Assembly (NCBI GenBank): GCA_030632745.1
Contig: DAOVUE010000054.1
Coordinates: 1-7,872, forward strand
From: Pseudomonadota bacterium
GTDB lineage: Bacteria; Pseudomonadota; Gammaproteobacteria; GRL18
Direction of reading: 5' to 3'
Length of the DNA: 7,872 bases
Every line of letters begins with the position of its first letter. Position 1 is the first letter of the stretch. A program made the position numbers and the translations under genes. Under the pieces are notes generated by a model. That model did not search any database. It was not told the DNA's origin and saw only the letters and a program-made list of their open reading frames with translations. Below are positions 5,643 to 7,872 of this stretch, one piece after another.

Positions 5643-6953
5643 ATGCAGGTTTCAGTAGAAACAAAAGAAGGTCTGGAAAGAGAAATGACGGTTGAATTTC
5701 CAACGTCAGATATAGATGGTGTGGTTAAAACTCGTTTACAGTCATTAACAAAAACAGCCAGAATCAATGGCTTTCGCCCGGGTAAAATCCCTTTGGCCGT
5801 TATAAAAAAACGCTATGGTGCTCATGTTAAAGCTGAAGCTTTAAATGAAAAATTACAACAGAGCTATTTTGAAGCGGTTTCTCAGGAAAAATTAAATCCT
5901 GCCGGAAATCCGGATATTGATCTGGTTGATAGTGATAATAAAGAAATGACAGCGTATAAAGCGGTGTTTGAAGTTTATCCTGAAATTAATATCGTTTCGC
6001 TGGCTGAACAGGCCTTTGAAAAAGCCAATGTTTCTATTGGTGAAGAAGATATTGATGCGACTATTGATAATATTCTTAAACAAAATCAAACCTTTACTGA
6101 TGCCGACAAGGGTGCTCAGGAAGGCGATCAGCTTATAGTTGATTTCACAGGAACGGTTGATGGAGAAACCTTTAAAGGCAATGAAGGTTCAAATGTCCCT
6201 GTGGTTATTGGCCTGGGTCAAATGATCGATGGTTTTGAAGAGGGTATAAAAGGTGCTAAAGCGGGTGATGAATTGAATCTGGAATTAAAATTCCCTGATG
6301 ATTATCACTATACTGAAGTGGCTGGAAAACCGGTTAATTTTGCTATTAAAGTTTCTGCGGTTAAAGAAGCTGTTTTGCCGGAACTTACAGATGAGTTTAT
6401 GTCTAAATTTGGTATAGCGGGTGGCGGACTTGATGCTTTTCGTGAAGAAGTTAAGAAAAATATGCAGCTTGAGCTGGACAAATCCATTGCTGCCAAGTTA
6501 AAAAATCAGGTAATGGATGCTATTCTTGATGTAAATGATATTTCTTTGCCAAAAGCTCTGGTTGAAGAAGAAGCTAAAAATATGTCTCAACAAATGCAGC
6601 AGCAGTATCAGGTTCAGCAGCAGGGTGAAACTGAACTGCAAACCAGTTTATTTGAAAAACAGGCTAAGCGACGTGTAGCTTTAGGTCTGATTCTTGCTGA
6701 TATAGTAAAACAAAATGAAATAAAAGCCTCTGAAAATTTAGTCAAAGAAAGGATTAATGAACTGGCTGAAACGTATGAAAATCCACAGGAAGTAATGGAT
6801 TATTATCTGTCGCATAAAGATAAATTAGCTGAAATTGAAGCCTTTATTTTAGAAGAGCAAATTGTACAATGGGCTTGTGAGCAGGGAACAGTTGCTGAGA
6901 AAGATTTCACTTTTACTGAGTTTATGAATCCTAAGCAGGAAGAAACTGCATAG
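5643..6953 (+). CDS. tig: Trigger factor, ribosome-associated chaperone and prolyl isomerase
   Basis: Trigger factor binds at the ribosomal exit tunnel and shields nascent chains. The 436-residue length is normal for the family. The N-terminal ribosome-binding domain (1 to about 115) has the signature GFRPGKIP (43-50) with the exposed loop that contacts the ribosome. The FKBP-like PPIase domain spans about 155-240 (GDQLIVDFTGTVDGETFKG, then GLGQMIDGFEEGIKGAKAGD). The helical C-terminal chaperone domain follows, with EKQAKRRVALGLIL (338-351). A glutamine-rich patch (316-327, nine Gln in twelve residues) lies in the C-terminal arm region. The gene stands 43 nt before clpP on the same strand, the common tig-clpP-clpX arrangement linking folding and degradation. 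Nothing looks broken. Confidence 0.97.
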   Translation: MQVSVETKEGLEREMTVEFPTSDIDGVVKTRLQSLTKTARINGFRPGKIPLAVIKKRYGAHVKAEALNEKLQQSYFEAVSQEKLNPAGNPDIDLVDSDNKEMTAYKAVFEVYPEINIVSLAEQAFEKANVSIGEEDIDATIDNILKQNQTFTDADKGAQEGDQLIVDFTGTVDGETFKGNEGSNVPVVIGLGQMIDGFEEGIKGAKAGDELNLELKFPDDYHYTEVAGKPVNFAIKVSAVKEAVLPELTDEFMSKFGIAGGGLDAFREEVKKNMQLELDKSIAAKLKNQVMDAILDVNDISLPKALVEEEAKNMSQQMQQQYQVQQQGETELQTSLFEKQAKRRVALGLILADIVKQNEIKASENLVKERINELAETYENPQEVMDYYLSHKDKLAEIEAFILEEQIVQWACEQGTVAEKDFTFTEFMNPKQEETA

Positions 6954-6996
6954 GGTTGGGTCAGCTGCAAGTACTTCTTATTAATTACATGTCAGG

Positions 6997-7665
6997 ATGA
7001 AAAAATTGATACTAAACAATAAAATCACAAATGGTGCGGCACAGACAGATGCTCTTGGACTTGTACCAATGGTTATTGAACAGACTGCAAGAGGGGAACG
7101 TTCTTATGATATCTATTCCCGTCTATTAAAAGAACGGGTGATTTTTCTGGTGGGTCAGGTTGAAGATCATATGGCCAACCTCATTGTTGCACAATTGCTG
7201 TTTCTTGAATCTGAAAATCCGGATAAAGACATTCATTTATACATTAATTCGCCCGGTGGTTCGGTTACAGCTGGAATGTCAATTTATGACACAATGCAGT
7301 TCATTAAACCGGATGTCAGTACCATGTGTATTGGTCAGGCGGCTAGTATGGGGGCCTTACTCTTAACGGGAGGAGCCAAAGATAAACGTTATTGTTTACC
7401 CAATTCCCGAATGATGATTCATCAGCCGCTGGGTGGTTTCCAGGGTCAGGCTTCTGATATTGAAATTCATGCCAGGGAAATTCTGACTCTTAAAGATAAA
7501 TTAAATCAGATTATGGCTTCACATACCGGGCAGGACATTGATATTATTTCTCAGGATACTGACAGGGATAATTTTTTGAGTGCTCAGCAGGCAGTAGATT
7601 ATGGCTTAGTGGATAAAATCATAACGTCTCGTGAAACAGCAAATGAAGATAAAGAAGAAGATTAG
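6997..7665 (+). CDS. clpP: ATP-dependent Clp protease proteolytic subunit
   Basis: ClpP forms the tetradecameric serine-protease chamber that works with ClpX or ClpA ATPases in the cytoplasm. The catalytic triad is complete: Ser117 in GQAASMGA, His142 in MMIHQPLGG, and Asp191 in [31 protein letters not shown] (22-42) marks the conserved mature N terminus, so the first 18-20 residues are probably an autoprocessed propeptide. The C terminus extends past the E. coli end in an acidic tail ([12 protein letters not shown]). The start is uncertain: the ATG at 6997 directly abuts its only AGG, whereas TTG at 7006 (codon 4) would sit 9 nt behind it; an in-frame TAA at 6982 excludes anything longer. 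It is probably co-transcribed with tig, with clpX expected beyond the window. Confidence 0.97.
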   Translation: MKKLILNNKITNGAAQTDALGLVPMVIEQTARGERSYDIYSRLLKERVIFLVGQVEDHMANLIVAQLLFLESENPDKDIHLYINSPGGSVTAGMSIYDTMQFIKPDVSTMCIGQAASMGALLLTGGAKDKRYCLPNSRMMIHQPLGGFQGQASDIEIHAREILTLKDKLNQIMASHTGQDIDIISQDTDRDNFLSAQQAVDYGLVDKIITSRETANEDKEED

Positions 7666-7759
7666 ATTTTGCTATGAATTTATAAATTGGACAGAATGAA
7701 GAAGTAAATTTATATCTGTTACAGAATACAGCTTTAGGGACTTGGCAAAAATTAAAGTA

Positions 7760-7872
7760 CCAAAATTGCGCAGGAGATTTTTTGTCCTCTGAAGTTGCTG
7801 TTTTGGTTGCATAGTGAGCTATGTGGCCAAAGCAGCAACTTTGGAGGGCGTAAAATAAACCAGCAAGGTTGG
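7760..7872 (+). repeat. Long imperfect palindrome / RNA hairpin element downstream of clpP
   Basis: A core hairpin pairs 7777-7814 with 7819-7856 around the loop TGAG (7815-7818). Of 38 positions, 29 are Watson-Crick, eight are G-T (G-U in RNA), and one is T-T (7782/7851). Beyond an internal loop, outer arms continue: CCAAaaTTGC (7760-7769) against GCAAggTTGG (7863-7872), ending at the window edge, so the element may continue. It has no T-run after the stem and is therefore not a standard terminator. Its architecture recalls ERIC or NEMIS palindromic elements inserted in transcribed spacers, but the sequence is not one I can name. It lies where the clpP-clpX intergenic region should be. Confidence 0.8.

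Noticed and set aside
7677..7688. Perfect 12-bp palindrome AATTTATAAATT after clpP
   Set aside because: It is composed entirely of A and T in an AT-rich spacer, so it carries little information as a regulatory site.
7777..7856. Hairpin as an intrinsic terminator for clpP or an integron attC site
   Set aside because: Neither strand has a T-run directly after the stem, and the attC core motifs (RYYYAAC / GTTRRRY) with unpaired spacer structure are not seen.
7618..7871. Open minus-strand frame of about 84 codons running from the window end through the hairpin into the clpP 3' end
   Set aside because: It has no evident start codon or ribosome site, covers a palindrome and an antisense end of clpP, and resembles no family I know; openness is best explained as chance.

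Overview
This window is a chromosomal segment of an AT-rich bacterium, most likely a gammaproteobacterium. Trigger factor and ClpP closely resemble their E. coli-type orthologues, tRNA-Leu lies near tig-clpP as it does in several gammaproteobacteria, and the tRNA carries an encoded CCA. The assignment rests on protein resemblance and gene order only; no database search was possible.

Left half (1-3740): menaquinone biosynthesis. The window opens inside the 3' part of a plus-strand acyl-CoA ligase gene, probably menE. It meets tail-to-tail, with a 38-bp coding overlap, a minus-strand operon that reads menA (DHNA prenyltransferase), menC (o-succinylbenzoate synthase), a hotdog thioesterase fitting DHNA-CoA hydrolase (menI), and a secreted DUF2927 protein of unknown role. 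menA/menC overlap by 4 bp, menC/menI by 20 bp, and menI and DUF2927 are 12 nt apart, so translation is probably coupled. MenC makes o-succinylbenzoate, MenE activates it to the CoA ester, the thioesterase releases DHNA after the MenB step (menB is not in this window), and MenA prenylates DHNA in the membrane.

Middle (3741-5642): a divergent promoter region, a complete tRNA-Leu(UAG), and a lone minus-strand arsJ-like gene for an organoarsenical efflux permease, without the GAPDH partner that usually accompanies it. arsJ lies between tRNA-Leu and tig, which suggests an accessory insertion at a tRNA locus. A 331-nt AT-rich spacer with a dyad at the arsJ promoter precedes tig.

Right part (5643-7872): tig (trigger factor) and clpP, co-directional and 43 nt apart, the usual protein quality-control cluster; clpX would be expected just past the window edge. 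After clpP comes the most striking non-coding signal: a 38-position hairpin (7777-7856) with 37 pairs when read as plus-strand RNA, eight of them G-U, and outer arms that reach the window end. It looks like a mobile, ERIC/NEMIS-like palindromic element or a structured RNA inside the clpP transcript.
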